This document shows positions 1-5,656 of a stretch of 9,697 nucleotides of DNA, in pieces. Made by a program: the position numbers and the translations under genes. Position 1 is the first letter of the stretch; each line of letters begins with the position of its first letter. This DNA comes from WHTB01 sp050699035 (GTDB lineage Bacteria; Actinomycetota; Actinomycetes; Propionibacteriales; Nocardioidaceae), in assembly GCA_050699035.1 (NCBI GenBank), contig JBOHDE010000154.1:1-9697 (forward strand). The letters run 5' to 3'. Below the pieces are notes generated by a model, which was not told the origin of the DNA, made no database searches, and worked only from the letters and a program-made list of their open reading frames with translations.

Positions 1-1
1 A

Positions 2-27
2 GGTATGGAACGGGGCGCCCCCGTACC
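2..27. other. Imperfect GC hairpin at the window edge
   Basis: GGTA (2-5) can pair with TACC (24-27), and CGGGG (11-15) with CCCCG (19-23) around a 3-nt loop; TGGAA (6-10) is left as a bulge. An A-run follows on the plus strand, and no T-run follows the stem on either strand, so it is not a canonical intrinsic terminator. It may belong to a gene outside the window or help end transcription of the minus-strand TetR gene. Confidence 0.3.
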
Positions 28-46
28 AGAAAAACCACCGTCATTC

Positions 47-115
47 GCGCAACCTCGGCGGGAGGATCCGCGCATCCTCGGCGGGAGGGTCTGCGCACCC
101 TCGGCGTGAGGAGGG
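47..115. repeat. Three tandem 23-bp units, each with a small hairpin
   Basis: Units at 47-69, 70-92 and 93-115 all begin GCGCA and share the core CCTCGGCG followed by a G/A-rich GAGG. Within each unit CCTC and GAGG can form a 4-bp stem around a 5-nt loop. The array starts 6 bp past the end of the minus-strand TetR gene, so it would be transcribed as that gene's 3' end. It could act as a weak cluster terminator or be a small variable-number repeat. It is seen directly; its function is unknown. Confidence 0.65.
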
Positions 116-121
116 GGCGGG

Positions 122-817
122 TTATCGGCTGTTGATGATCTCGTCGGGGGAGCGGTCGACAAGGCCCTGAGCGTCGTCGGCGAGCCGGCGCAGCCCGGCG
201 ACCATCAGCGCGATCACGGTCTGGACCTCCTCGCTGGCGGTCTCCGGGTCCTCGGCCTGCGACACCGACATGCCGGCCGCGCTCAGCGCGCCGAAGAACA
301 CCCGGGTGAACGTCTCGAGGATCGACTCGTCGATGTTCGCCTCCTTGAGCACCGACCGCACGATGTCACGCACCAACCCGAAGCTGCTGCGCTCCTCGAT
401 CTCGCGCCACCGTTCGTACCCCAGGGCGACCGGGCCCTCCTGCATCACGATCCGCCGGTAGCTCTGCTCCTGGCACACGTCGAGGAACGAGCGGACGCCG
501 ACCAGCGCCTTCTGCCACGGGTCCTTCTCGCGGCGCACGTCGCGGGTGATCTTCTTGACCGCGGTGGCCTCGCAGCGCTCGAGCACCGCCTCGAACACGG
601 CCAGCTTGCCGTTGTAGTGGTGGTAGAGCGCACCCTTGGTCACCCGCGCCGCGGCGACCACCTCGTCGAGCGAAGTCCCGGAGTAGCCCCGCTCGGAGAA
701 CAGCGCCTCGGCGCTCTCCAGCAGCGCCTTGCGGGTGGACTGGGAGTACTGCTGCCGTCGGGACGTCTTGCGGGTGGTCTTCCGCAAGACCTTGGCCGCC
801 TTCGCCGGATGCGTCAT
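122..817 (-). CDS. TetR/AcrR-family transcriptional regulator
   Basis: A 231-aa one-component regulator of the TetR family: an N-terminal DNA-binding domain and a C-terminal ligand-sensing and dimerisation domain, normally a repressor released by a small molecule. The helix-turn-helix is clear at about residues 30-75 (ALFSERGYSGTSLDEVVAAA, then VTKGALYHHYNGK), including the family's usual YHHY/F-x-x-K ending. The C-terminal half carries a 'QEGPVALGYERWREIEER' segment shared by many actinobacterial TetR proteins. Unusually, residues 1-29 form a Lys/Arg-rich tail before the first helix. The gene is divergent from the 168-aa gene at 943, with a 125-bp spacer holding a paired dyad that is probably its operator; autoregulation is likely. 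The ligand cannot be told from sequence. The family call is secure; the repressor role is inferred. Confidence 0.93.
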   Translation of the reverse strand: MTHPAKAAKVLRKTTRKTSRRQQYSQSTRKALLESAEALFSERGYSGTSLDEVVAAARVTKGALYHHYNGKLAVFEAVLERCEATAVKKITRDVRREKDPWQKALVGVRSFLDVCQEQSYRRIVMQEGPVALGYERWREIEERSSFGLVRDIVRSVLKEANIDESILETFTRVFFGALSAAGMSVSQAEDPETASEEVQTVIALMVAGLRRLADDAQGLVDRSPDEIINSR

Positions 818-834
818 TCGGCCAGCATAGGACC

Positions 835-845
835 GACCGAGGGTA
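835..845. promoter_or_regulatory. Possible third TetR half-affinity site
   Basis: GACCGAGGGTA matches the TACCnnnGGTA pattern of the two sites at 899-922 in seven of eight specified positions. It lies 18 bp upstream of the TetR start codon, where binding could block the regulator's own transcription. One mismatch in a short GC-rich motif could arise by chance. Confidence 0.3.
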
Positions 846-875
846 CGGATGTGACGCCCGTCTCACGCCGTCGAC

Positions 876-904
876 TTGCATGCCGCCGGAACTTCACATA
901 CCTT
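876..904 (+). promoter_or_regulatory. Probable promoter of the 168-aa gene
   Basis: A -35-like TTGCAT (876-881) is followed after 17 bp by TACCTT (899-904), which fits the actinobacterial TANNNT -10 pattern. The -10 lies inside the left half of the operator dyad, so bound TetR protein would occlude it. Transcription would begin near 911, giving a leader of about 32 nt that includes a good ribosome binding site. Confidence 0.4.
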
Positions 905-929
905 GAGTACGTACCAACGGTATGTGAAG
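892..929. promoter_or_regulatory. 38-bp dyad operator, probable TetR binding site
   Basis: CTTCACATACC (892-902) and GGTATGTGAAG (919-929) are perfect 11-bp inverted arms. A central palindrome GTACGTAC (907-914) shares the same centre, so 16 of 19 base pairs are symmetric. The dyad resolves into two adjacent 11-bp sites, TACCTTGAGTA (899-909) and TACCAACGGTA (912-922), 13 bp centre to centre, each near TACCnnnGGTA. This fits binding of two regulator dimers. It sits between divergent genes, overlaps the likely -10 of the 168-aa gene and ends 1 bp before its GAGGAG. Confidence 0.8.
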
Positions 930-930
930 A

Positions 931-936
931 GAGGAG
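931..936 (+). promoter_or_regulatory. Ribosome binding site of the 168-aa gene
   Basis: GAGGAG lies 6 nt before the ATG at 943 and fixes that start. It follows the right arm of the operator dyad almost directly. Confidence 0.75.
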
Positions 937-942
937 CAGACC

Positions 943-1449
943 ATGACCTGGGATGCTTACCATCGCCGCGACACCGTGACCCGAGACGCCATGGCGATCG
1001 CTGAAAGCCGACGCGACGGCGTGCTCGCCTGGTCCGACATCCCGGACGCAGAGGCGACCTTCGGGACACCTGACAAGCTGGTGGCCGCGCTCCAGATGCG
1101 CTGGCACACCCGACTCTCCGGCGCCGTCGAGCGCGAGCTCGCCGAGCAGCCGTGGGACCTTGAGGCCGCCGTCGTCCATGCGTGGCGGCAGACCGCTGCC
1201 GCGATGCCGGGAGTCCGCGCCGTGCTCGATGCGCACGCCGACTCCCCGACGATGCTGGCGGCCCGCCGCAAGGACTGGCTGCTGCTGGCCACGGCGGCCG
1301 GGGTGGCCGGCTTCGACGATCCGTCGGCGGCTCATCTCGGTGAGCTGGTCGAGGAGCGCGCACGGTCCGTTGTCGTCGACCGCACGATCCCCGGCCCGCG
1401 CAGCCACGACTCGTGGTTCGGCCGGCTTCGTCAGGCACTGGTGGCCTGA
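943..1449 (+). CDS. Uncharacterised 168-aa actinobacterial protein, TetR-controlled
   Basis: A soluble 168-aa protein with no signal peptide, no membrane segment and no cysteine, probably largely alpha-helical. I do not recognise a named domain. Visible features are the N-terminal MTWDAYHRRD, a run of charged helices (residues about 35-75), and a C-terminal WFGRLRQAL. The start is well supported by GAGGAG 6 nt upstream. It is the only plus-strand gene downstream of the operator dyad before a strong hairpin at 1485, so it forms a monocistronic unit opposite the TetR gene. In such pairs the regulated gene often handles, or responds to, the regulator's ligand, but here there is no catalytic signature to support an enzyme call. 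The gene itself is convincing from codon use, RBS and context; its function is unknown. Confidence 0.85.
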   Translation: MTWDAYHRRDTVTRDAMAIAESRRDGVLAWSDIPDAEATFGTPDKLVAALQMRWHTRLSGAVERELAEQPWDLEAAVVHAWRQTAAAMPGVRAVLDAHADSPTMLAARRKDWLLLATAAGVAGFDDPSAAHLGELVEERARSVVVDRTIPGPRSHDSWFGRLRQALVA

Positions 1450-1484
1450 CCGACTGACCAGCGACCCGCGGCAGACGCGACGAA

Positions 1485-1524
1485 CGGACCCCCGTCCGGC
1501 TCCCTGAGCCGAGGCGGGGGTCCG
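1485..1524 (+). terminator. Strong GC hairpin terminator after the 168-aa gene
   Basis: CGGACCCCCG (1485-1494) pairs perfectly with CGGGGGTCCG (1515-1524). The stem continues through a T-G wobble (1495/1514) and a C-G pair, skips A1512, then pairs CGGCTC (1497-1502) with GAGCCG (1506-1511) around a 3-nt loop. That makes about 18 pairs with one bulge. No T-run follows, which is common for hairpin terminators of high-GC actinobacteria. It separates the TetR-controlled gene from the malic enzyme gene. Confidence 0.8.
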
Positions 1525-1575
1525 GCACGTTCGGCGGTGCGACGCCACCGGGTCGGAGCGTGGCAGGATGAGCCG

Positions 1576-3024
1576 GTGACTGCGACACCAAGCGTGAGCT
1601 ACTCCATCACTGTCCGACTCGAGCTGCCGGCGGGAGGCACCGCGGTCAGCTCGCTCACCGCCGTCGTCGAGCAGGCCGGTGGGATCGTCACCGCACTCGA
1701 CGTCACGGCCTCGGGGCACGAGCGACTGGGCATCGACGTGACCATCGCGGCCACCGACACCGCCCACGCCGACAGCCTGGTCGACGCGCTGCGCGCCATC
1801 CCGGACGTCGACGTGCACAAGGTCTCCGACCGCACGTTCCTGATGCACCTGGGCGGCACGATCGAGATGCAGAGCAAGCACCCGATCCGCAACCGTGACG
1901 ACCTGTCGATGGTCTACACGCCCGGGGTCGCCCGGGTCTGCCAGGCGATCGCCGACAACCCCGACGACGCCCGCCGGCTGACCGTGAAGCGCAACGCGGT
2001 CGCGGTGATCACCGACGGCTCGGCCGTGCTCGGCCTCGGCAATATCGGACCGGCGGCCGCCCTTCCCGTGATGGAGGGCAAGGCCGCGCTCTTCAAGCGG
2101 TTCGCCGGCATCGACGCGTGGCCGATCTGTCTGGACACCCAAGACGTCGACGAGATCGTGCGCACCTGCGAGATCGTCGCCCCGGTGTTCGCCGGCATCA
2201 ACCTCGAGGACATCTCGGCACCACGCTGTTTCGAGGTCGAGGCGCGGCTGCGCGAGAAGCTCGACATCCCGGTCTTCCACGACGACCAGCACGGCACGGC
2301 GATTGTGGTGATGGCTGCGCTGACCAACGCGCTTCGCGTAGTGGGCAAGGAGATCGGCGACGTACGGGTCGCGATGTCGGGTGCGGGAGCCGCGGGTACG
2401 GCGATCCTGCGGCTGCTTCTGCGGGCCGGGGTCAGCGACGTCATCGTGGTCGACATCGACGGCGTGATCCACCACAGCCGTGAGGGCATGGACGACTCGA
2501 TCCGCTGGATCGCCGAGCACACCAACAAGGCTGACTTCGTCGGCGACCTGGCCGGTGCGCTCACCGATGCCGACGTCTTCATCGGGGTGTCTGCGCCCAA
2601 CCTGTTCGGAGCGGCCGAGGTCGCCACGATGGCCAAGGACGCGATCGTGTTCGCGCTGGCCAACCCGGTGCCCGAGGTCGACCCGGCGGTCGCTCGCGAG
2701 CACGCGGCTGTGGTGGCGACCGGACGGTCCGACTACCCCAACCAGATCAACAACGTGCTGGCGTTCCCCGGCGTCTTCCGCGGGCTGCTCGACGCGCACA
2801 GCCGCACCATCGACGACGACACGCTGCTGGCGGCCGCCACGGCGATCGCGTCGGTGGTGACCGAAGCCGAGCTGAACGCCAACTACATCATCCCGAGCGT
2901 CTTCCACAACGACGTGCACCACGCCGTCGCCACCGCCGTACGCGAGTCCGCGGCGAACCCGGCCGCCGACCTGGACAGCCCGGGGTCAGGCGCTGTCGGT
3001 GCTCCCGTCGGCGAGCAGGTGTAG
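1576..3024 (+). CDS. NAD(P)-dependent malic enzyme with N-terminal ACT-like domain
   Basis: Oxidative decarboxylation of malate to pyruvate and CO2 in the cytoplasm, linking the TCA cycle to pyruvate. I start it at GTG 1576 (482 aa) because AGGA (1565-1568) precedes it at 7-nt spacing; an in-frame GTG at 1537 lacks a Shine-Dalgarno sequence and lies just after the terminator. Residues about 8-95 form an ACT-like domain, suggesting effector control. The catalytic core then shows SMVYTPGVA (catalytic Tyr114), VMEGKAALFK (catalytic Lys169), NLEDISAP and FHDDQHGTA (metal-binding acidic residues), the Rossmann motif SGAGAAG (267-273) with acidic VDIDG at the end of the second strand, favouring NAD over NADP, and the signature SDYPNQINNVLAFPGVFRG. 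The 3' end overlaps the convergent MerR gene by 39 bp with no terminator between. Family secure; cofactor choice inferred. Confidence 0.95.
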   Translation: MTATPSVSYSITVRLELPAGGTAVSSLTAVVEQAGGIVTALDVTASGHERLGIDVTIAATDTAHADSLVDALRAIPDVDVHKVSDRTFLMHLGGTIEMQSKHPIRNRDDLSMVYTPGVARVCQAIADNPDDARRLTVKRNAVAVITDGSAVLGLGNIGPAAALPVMEGKAALFKRFAGIDAWPICLDTQDVDEIVRTCEIVAPVFAGINLEDISAPRCFEVEARLREKLDIPVFHDDQHGTAIVVMAALTNALRVVGKEIGDVRVAMSGAGAAGTAILRLLLRAGVSDVIVVDIDGVIHHSREGMDDSIRWIAEHTNKADFVGDLAGALTDADVFIGVSAPNLFGAAEVATMAKDAIVFALANPVPEVDPAVAREHAAVVATGRSDYPNQINNVLAFPGVFRGLLDAHSRTIDDDTLLAAATAIASVVTEAELNANYIIPSVFHNDVHHAVATAVRESAANPAADLDSPGSGAVGAPVGEQV

Positions 3025-3780
3025 CTCCTCGCCGAGCGCCTCGTCGATCACCCGCGCCAGCTCGTCGCGGAAGACCGACACCACGGCCTGGGCCGCCACC
3101 GGCAGAACCGCCTGGATGCGCTGCAGCATCTCCGGCCACTGGTCGTCGGGCATGCCGGCCTCGGTGAACGGGTGCCAGATCCGGGCCCGGAACTCGTCGA
3201 CGAACATCTTGGCGACGAGGTTCAGGTGCTCCGACAGCACCGGCAGCATGCCGAGCACCGACTCCTGGTCGAGCCCGAGCGCCATCGCCTTCGCTCCCGC
3301 TCGCACCAGGGACGGGCGCGTCATCAACAGGTCGCCGTCGTCGAGCTGCTCGACCAGACCGAGGTCGGCCAGTCGCCGCAACAGCTCCTCGTCCTGCTCG
3401 ACGCCGGCCAGCCCGGCCAGGTCGGCCCGGCTGATCTGTTCGGGCTCCTCGACCTGGCCCAGTGGGTTGGCGAGGGTGCCGAGCAGGTCGAGGGCGTGCA
3501 CCGCCGGGACCGCGGCATGGCTGAGCAGGGCCTTTTCGACCGCGCCGAGGGTGTACCCGCGGTCGATCAGGTCTCGCACCAGCCGCAGCCGGCTGGCGTG
3601 CTCCTCGCCGTAGTAGCCGGTGCGCCCCACCAGCCGCGGCGGGGGGATCAAGCCACGGCTGGCGTACGCACGCACGTTGCGCACGGTCATCTCGACCGCA
3701 GCGGCGAGCTGGTCGATGGTCATCTCGGCCTTCGGTGCGCTCAACGTCGACCTTCCCCACGCGTACAGGTGCCTTGACAT
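2986..3780 (-). CDS. MerR-family transcriptional regulator
   Basis: A 264-aa one-component regulator with an N-terminal MerR winged helix: TIDQLAAAVEMTVRNVRAYA (about 21-40), then SRGLIPPPRLVGRTGYYGEE with the wing and the HASRLRLVRDLIDRGYTLGAV helix. The long C-terminal part (about 90-264) is helical, has no cysteine-rich metal site and no recognisable drug-binding domain, so the ligand is unknown. The start is uncertain. ATG 3780 has a TAGGAT -10 5 nt away and would give a leaderless message; ATG 3723 (245 aa) has GAAGG upstream and begins right at the HTH; a GTG at 3813 is also in frame but lies in the operator. It is divergent from the membrane protein/hydrolase operon, which is its most likely target, and overlaps the malic enzyme gene tail to tail. 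Confidence 0.9.
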   Translation of the reverse strand: MSRHLYAWGRSTLSAPKAEMTIDQLAAAVEMTVRNVRAYASRGLIPPPRLVGRTGYYGEEHASRLRLVRDLIDRGYTLGAVEKALLSHAAVPAVHALDLLGTLANPLGQVEEPEQISRADLAGLAGVEQDEELLRRLADLGLVEQLDDGDLLMTRPSLVRAGAKAMALGLDQESVLGMLPVLSEHLNLVAKMFVDEFRARIWHPFTEAGMPDDQWPEMLQRIQAVLPVAAQAVVSVFRDELARVIDEALGEELHLLADGSTDSA

Positions 3781-3785
3781 GGCAC

Positions 3786-3813
3786 ATCCTACATGTGACA
3801 GTGACAATGACAC
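3786..3813 (-). promoter_or_regulatory. Possible promoter of the MerR gene
   Basis: On the minus strand GTGTCA (3813-3808) and TAGGAT (3791-3786) are separated by 16 bp. TAGGAT fits TANNNT and lies 5 nt before ATG 3780, predicting a leaderless transcript. The candidate MerR palindrome covers the -35 and most of the spacer, the position MerR-type regulators typically bind. Confidence 0.4.
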
Positions 3814-3815
3814 AT
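3793..3815. promoter_or_regulatory. Imperfect palindrome, candidate MerR operator
   Basis: ATGTGACAGTG (3793-3803) and its mirror up to CACAT (3811-3815) form a 23-bp dyad in which 9 of 11 pairs are symmetric. It contains TGACA three times, at 3796-3800 (as TGACA within GTGACA), 3802-3806 and 3808-3812. It lies in the 79-bp spacer between the MerR gene and the divergent operon. Binding by the neighbouring MerR protein is inferred. Confidence 0.5.
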
Positions 3816-3829
3816 AGTGAGTGTTGAAT
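3801..3829 (+). promoter_or_regulatory. Possible promoter of the membrane protein/hydrolase operon
   Basis: GTGACA (3801-3806) matches the -35 consensus in five of six positions; after 17 bp TTGAAT (3824-3829) matches the -10 in four of six. A perfect TTGACA also exists at 3774-3779 but has only a poor -10 (GACAGT) at 17-bp spacing. The -35 lies within the palindrome at 3793-3815, so the same regulator could act on both directions. Confidence 0.35.
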
Positions 3830-3859
3830 TCTTGCCCACCCTCGACGAAGGGTCACTCG

Positions 3860-5656
3860 ATGATCGTCACGGCTGCCGAGGCGCCGTCCGCGGGTGGTGC
3901 GCCGCTCGACCAGATCGCGGTCGTGATGGCGTTCACGACGGTCGTGTACGGCGGGCTCCTCTGGGTGATGTACCGGGAACGCACCGGCAACCGCACACTG
4001 GTGGGCGCGGCCGCCGACCGGGTCGCCGAGCGCGACGGCGGCCCGCGCTGGTTCGCGCTGCCGCTGGCGATCCAGGTGGCGGGCGCACTGTCGGGGGCGG
4101 TCGGCCTCTACTGGGACGTGTCGTTCCACATCTCCCGTGGCCGCGACGAGGGGCCACTGGCGAACCCCGCTCACTACCTGATCTTCCTCGGCCTGATCGC
4201 GATCTTCGCCGGCGGCGCGCTGGCGCTATGCCTGGCCGACGACCGACTCCCGCGCCGTACGCTCCGCCTCACTCGGGCCTGGCGGGTGCCGTTCGGACCC
4301 GCCATCTCCACCGGCGCGGCGCTGTGTGCCCTAGCCGGCTTCCCGCTCGACGACGTGTGGCACCGGCTGTTCGGCCAGGACGTGACCGAGTGGGGGCCGA
4401 CTCATGTGGTGATGATCGGCGGTGTGCTGATGTTGCCGTACACGATGCTGCTCACCTGCGCGGAGGTGCGGCAGATCGCCGGCTCGCGCTGCCGGCAGGC
4501 GATGGAGTGGGTCGCGCTGGTGGTGCTGGCCGCCGGGCCGGTCGCCTTCCTGCTGGAGTTCGCGTACGGCGTGCCGCAGTTCCCGCTGATCAACGACCCG
4601 ATCGTGCTGACCGTGGCCACCGTGGTCACTTTCGGCCTGGCGGCGCTGCGCGGCCGACGCTGGGTGGTCACGGTGTGGCTCGGCTACGCCGGGCTCCAGG
4701 CCGGCCTGCTCGCGCTCAACGTCTGGGTGTTCGACGCGCTGACCCCGTGGCCGCCGCTGATGGTGGGCGGTGCGCTGGTGGCGGTCTGGCTCGCCCCCCG
4801 GGTCCGCCCGACCGTTGGCTCCGGCGCCGTGACGGGTGTCGCGATCACGGCCGGACTGCTGGTCGTGGAGTACGCCTGGACCGCGGCGACCAGGCCGATG
4901 CCGTGGCCGATGGAGATGATGCCGTGGACGGCCCTGTTCTGTGGTCTGGCCGGCGCCGGTACGGGTGTGGTCGTCGCGTGGATGCACCAACGGCTGTCCG
5001 TCGCCGGTGACCCGGTGCATGCCCGGGCGCCGGCTGGTCGGCCACACCTGCTGGCCGCGCTCGGCGCCGCCGTCGTGGTCGCGGTGTTCGTCGTCAACGT
5101 GCCGCCCGCGGGCGAGGCGTCGGCCGTGGCGACGGTCGAGGTAGAGGAGGTAGCCGGCGGCGACCGGCCCACCGGCTATCTCGAGGTGCAGGTCGCGCCG
5201 GCGGACGCAGTCGACGACGCGTACTGGTTCGAGGCACTGTCCTGGCAGGGCGGCGGCGCGGTCCGCGGCACCATGGACGAGGTGCGTCCCGGTGTCTACC
5301 GGACCGACGAGCCACTGCCGTTGTACGGCGAGTGGAAGACGCTGCTGCGTCTGCATCAGCCGTTGCACACCCTGGTCGCGGCGCCGATCTACCTGCCCGG
5401 TGACGCCGCCATCCCGGCCGAGGAGTATCCCGCCGTCGACGGTCCGCGCGACTTCGTCGAGGAGCAGCTGATCTTGCGGCGCGAGGAGAAGCAGGACCTG
5501 CCGGCCTGGCTGTGGACCTCCGCGTACGTGGTGGCCGGCGGCCTGTTCGCCACCCTGTTCGGCATCGTGGCCGTCGGCTACGCGCTGGCGGGCAGCGGAC
5601 GCGCCCGACGTACCCCTCGACCGATCCTCACCCGACCGACGGGAGCACGGGCATGA
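3860..5656 (+). CDS. Polytopic membrane protein with duplicated Asp/His motif and extracytoplasmic C-terminal domain
   Basis: A 598-aa integral membrane protein of unknown function. Start ATG 3860 is chosen over the in-frame GTG at 3821 because GAAGGG lies 7 nt upstream. About 12 hydrophobic segments fill residues 17-413, a soluble stretch covers about 415-548, and one last membrane segment (about 552-576) precedes a basic tail. Two segments carry related motifs: YWDVSFHISRGRD then NPAHYLIF (Asp86, His90, Asp96, His105) and DDVWHRLFGQD then GPTHVVMI (Asp165, His168, Asp174, His182). These polar residues at membrane edges suggest metal or haem binding, by inference. The soluble part (about 437-515: YLEVQVAPAD to YLPGD) looks like a small beta-sandwich of the YtkA/FixH type, a tentative resemblance. 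It is the first gene of an operon with the hydrolase (ATGA overlap), divergent from the MerR gene. Real gene: sure; biochemical role: unknown. Confidence 0.85.
   Translation: MIVTAAEAPSAGGAPLDQIAVVMAFTTVVYGGLLWVMYRERTGNRTLVGAAADRVAERDGGPRWFALPLAIQVAGALSGAVGLYWDVSFHISRGRDEGPLANPAHYLIFLGLIAIFAGGALALCLADDRLPRRTLRLTRAWRVPFGPAISTGAALCALAGFPLDDVWHRLFGQDVTEWGPTHVVMIGGVLMLPYTMLLTCAEVRQIAGSRCRQAMEWVALVVLAAGPVAFLLEFAYGVPQFPLINDPIVLTVATVVTFGLAALRGRRWVVTVWLGYAGLQAGLLALNVWVFDALTPWPPLMVGGALVAVWLAPRVRPTVGSGAVTGVAITAGLLVVEYAWTAATRPMPWPMEMMPWTALFCGLAGAGTGVVVAWMHQRLSVAGDPVHARAPAGRPHLLAALGAAVVVAVFVVNVPPAGEASAVATVEVEEVAGGDRPTGYLEVQVAPADAVDDAYWFEALSWQGGGAVRGTMDEVRPGVYRTDEPLPLYGEWKTLLRLHQPLHTLVAAPIYLPGDAAIPAEEYPAVDGPRDFVEEQLILRREEKQDLPAWLWTSAYVVAGGLFATLFGIVAVGYALAGSGRARRTPRPILTRPTGARA

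Noticed and set aside
47..115. CRISPR array from the 23-bp periodic units
   Set aside because: The units are contiguous with no unique spacers, there are only three, and no cas gene is present.
1537..1575. N-terminal extension of the malic enzyme from GTG 1537
   Set aside because: It has no Shine-Dalgarno and begins just after the terminator stem, whereas GTG 1576 has AGGA at 7 nt and matches the start of the ACT domain.
814..2922. A 702-aa open frame on the minus strand over the 168-aa and malic enzyme genes
   Set aside because: It is rich in Asp, Arg, His, Gly and Val without motifs, and covers two genes with clear RBS and family signatures; it is the usual long antisense frame of high-GC coding DNA.
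3774..3802. Promoter using the perfect TTGACA at 3774-3779
   Set aside because: The best -10 at normal spacing is GACAGT, a poor match, and the -35 would lie over the MerR start codon; the pair at 3801-3829 fits better, though neither is proven.
2888..4174. A 428-aa minus-strand frame across the MerR gene and the spacer
   Set aside because: It is Arg/Gly/Pro/Ala-rich and crosses the MerR gene, promoter region and membrane protein gene; no domain is visible.
3817..5010. A 397-aa plus-strand frame over the membrane protein gene
   Set aside because: It is shifted by one base relative to the real gene, full of Arg/Gly/Pro, with no hydrophobic segments or motif.
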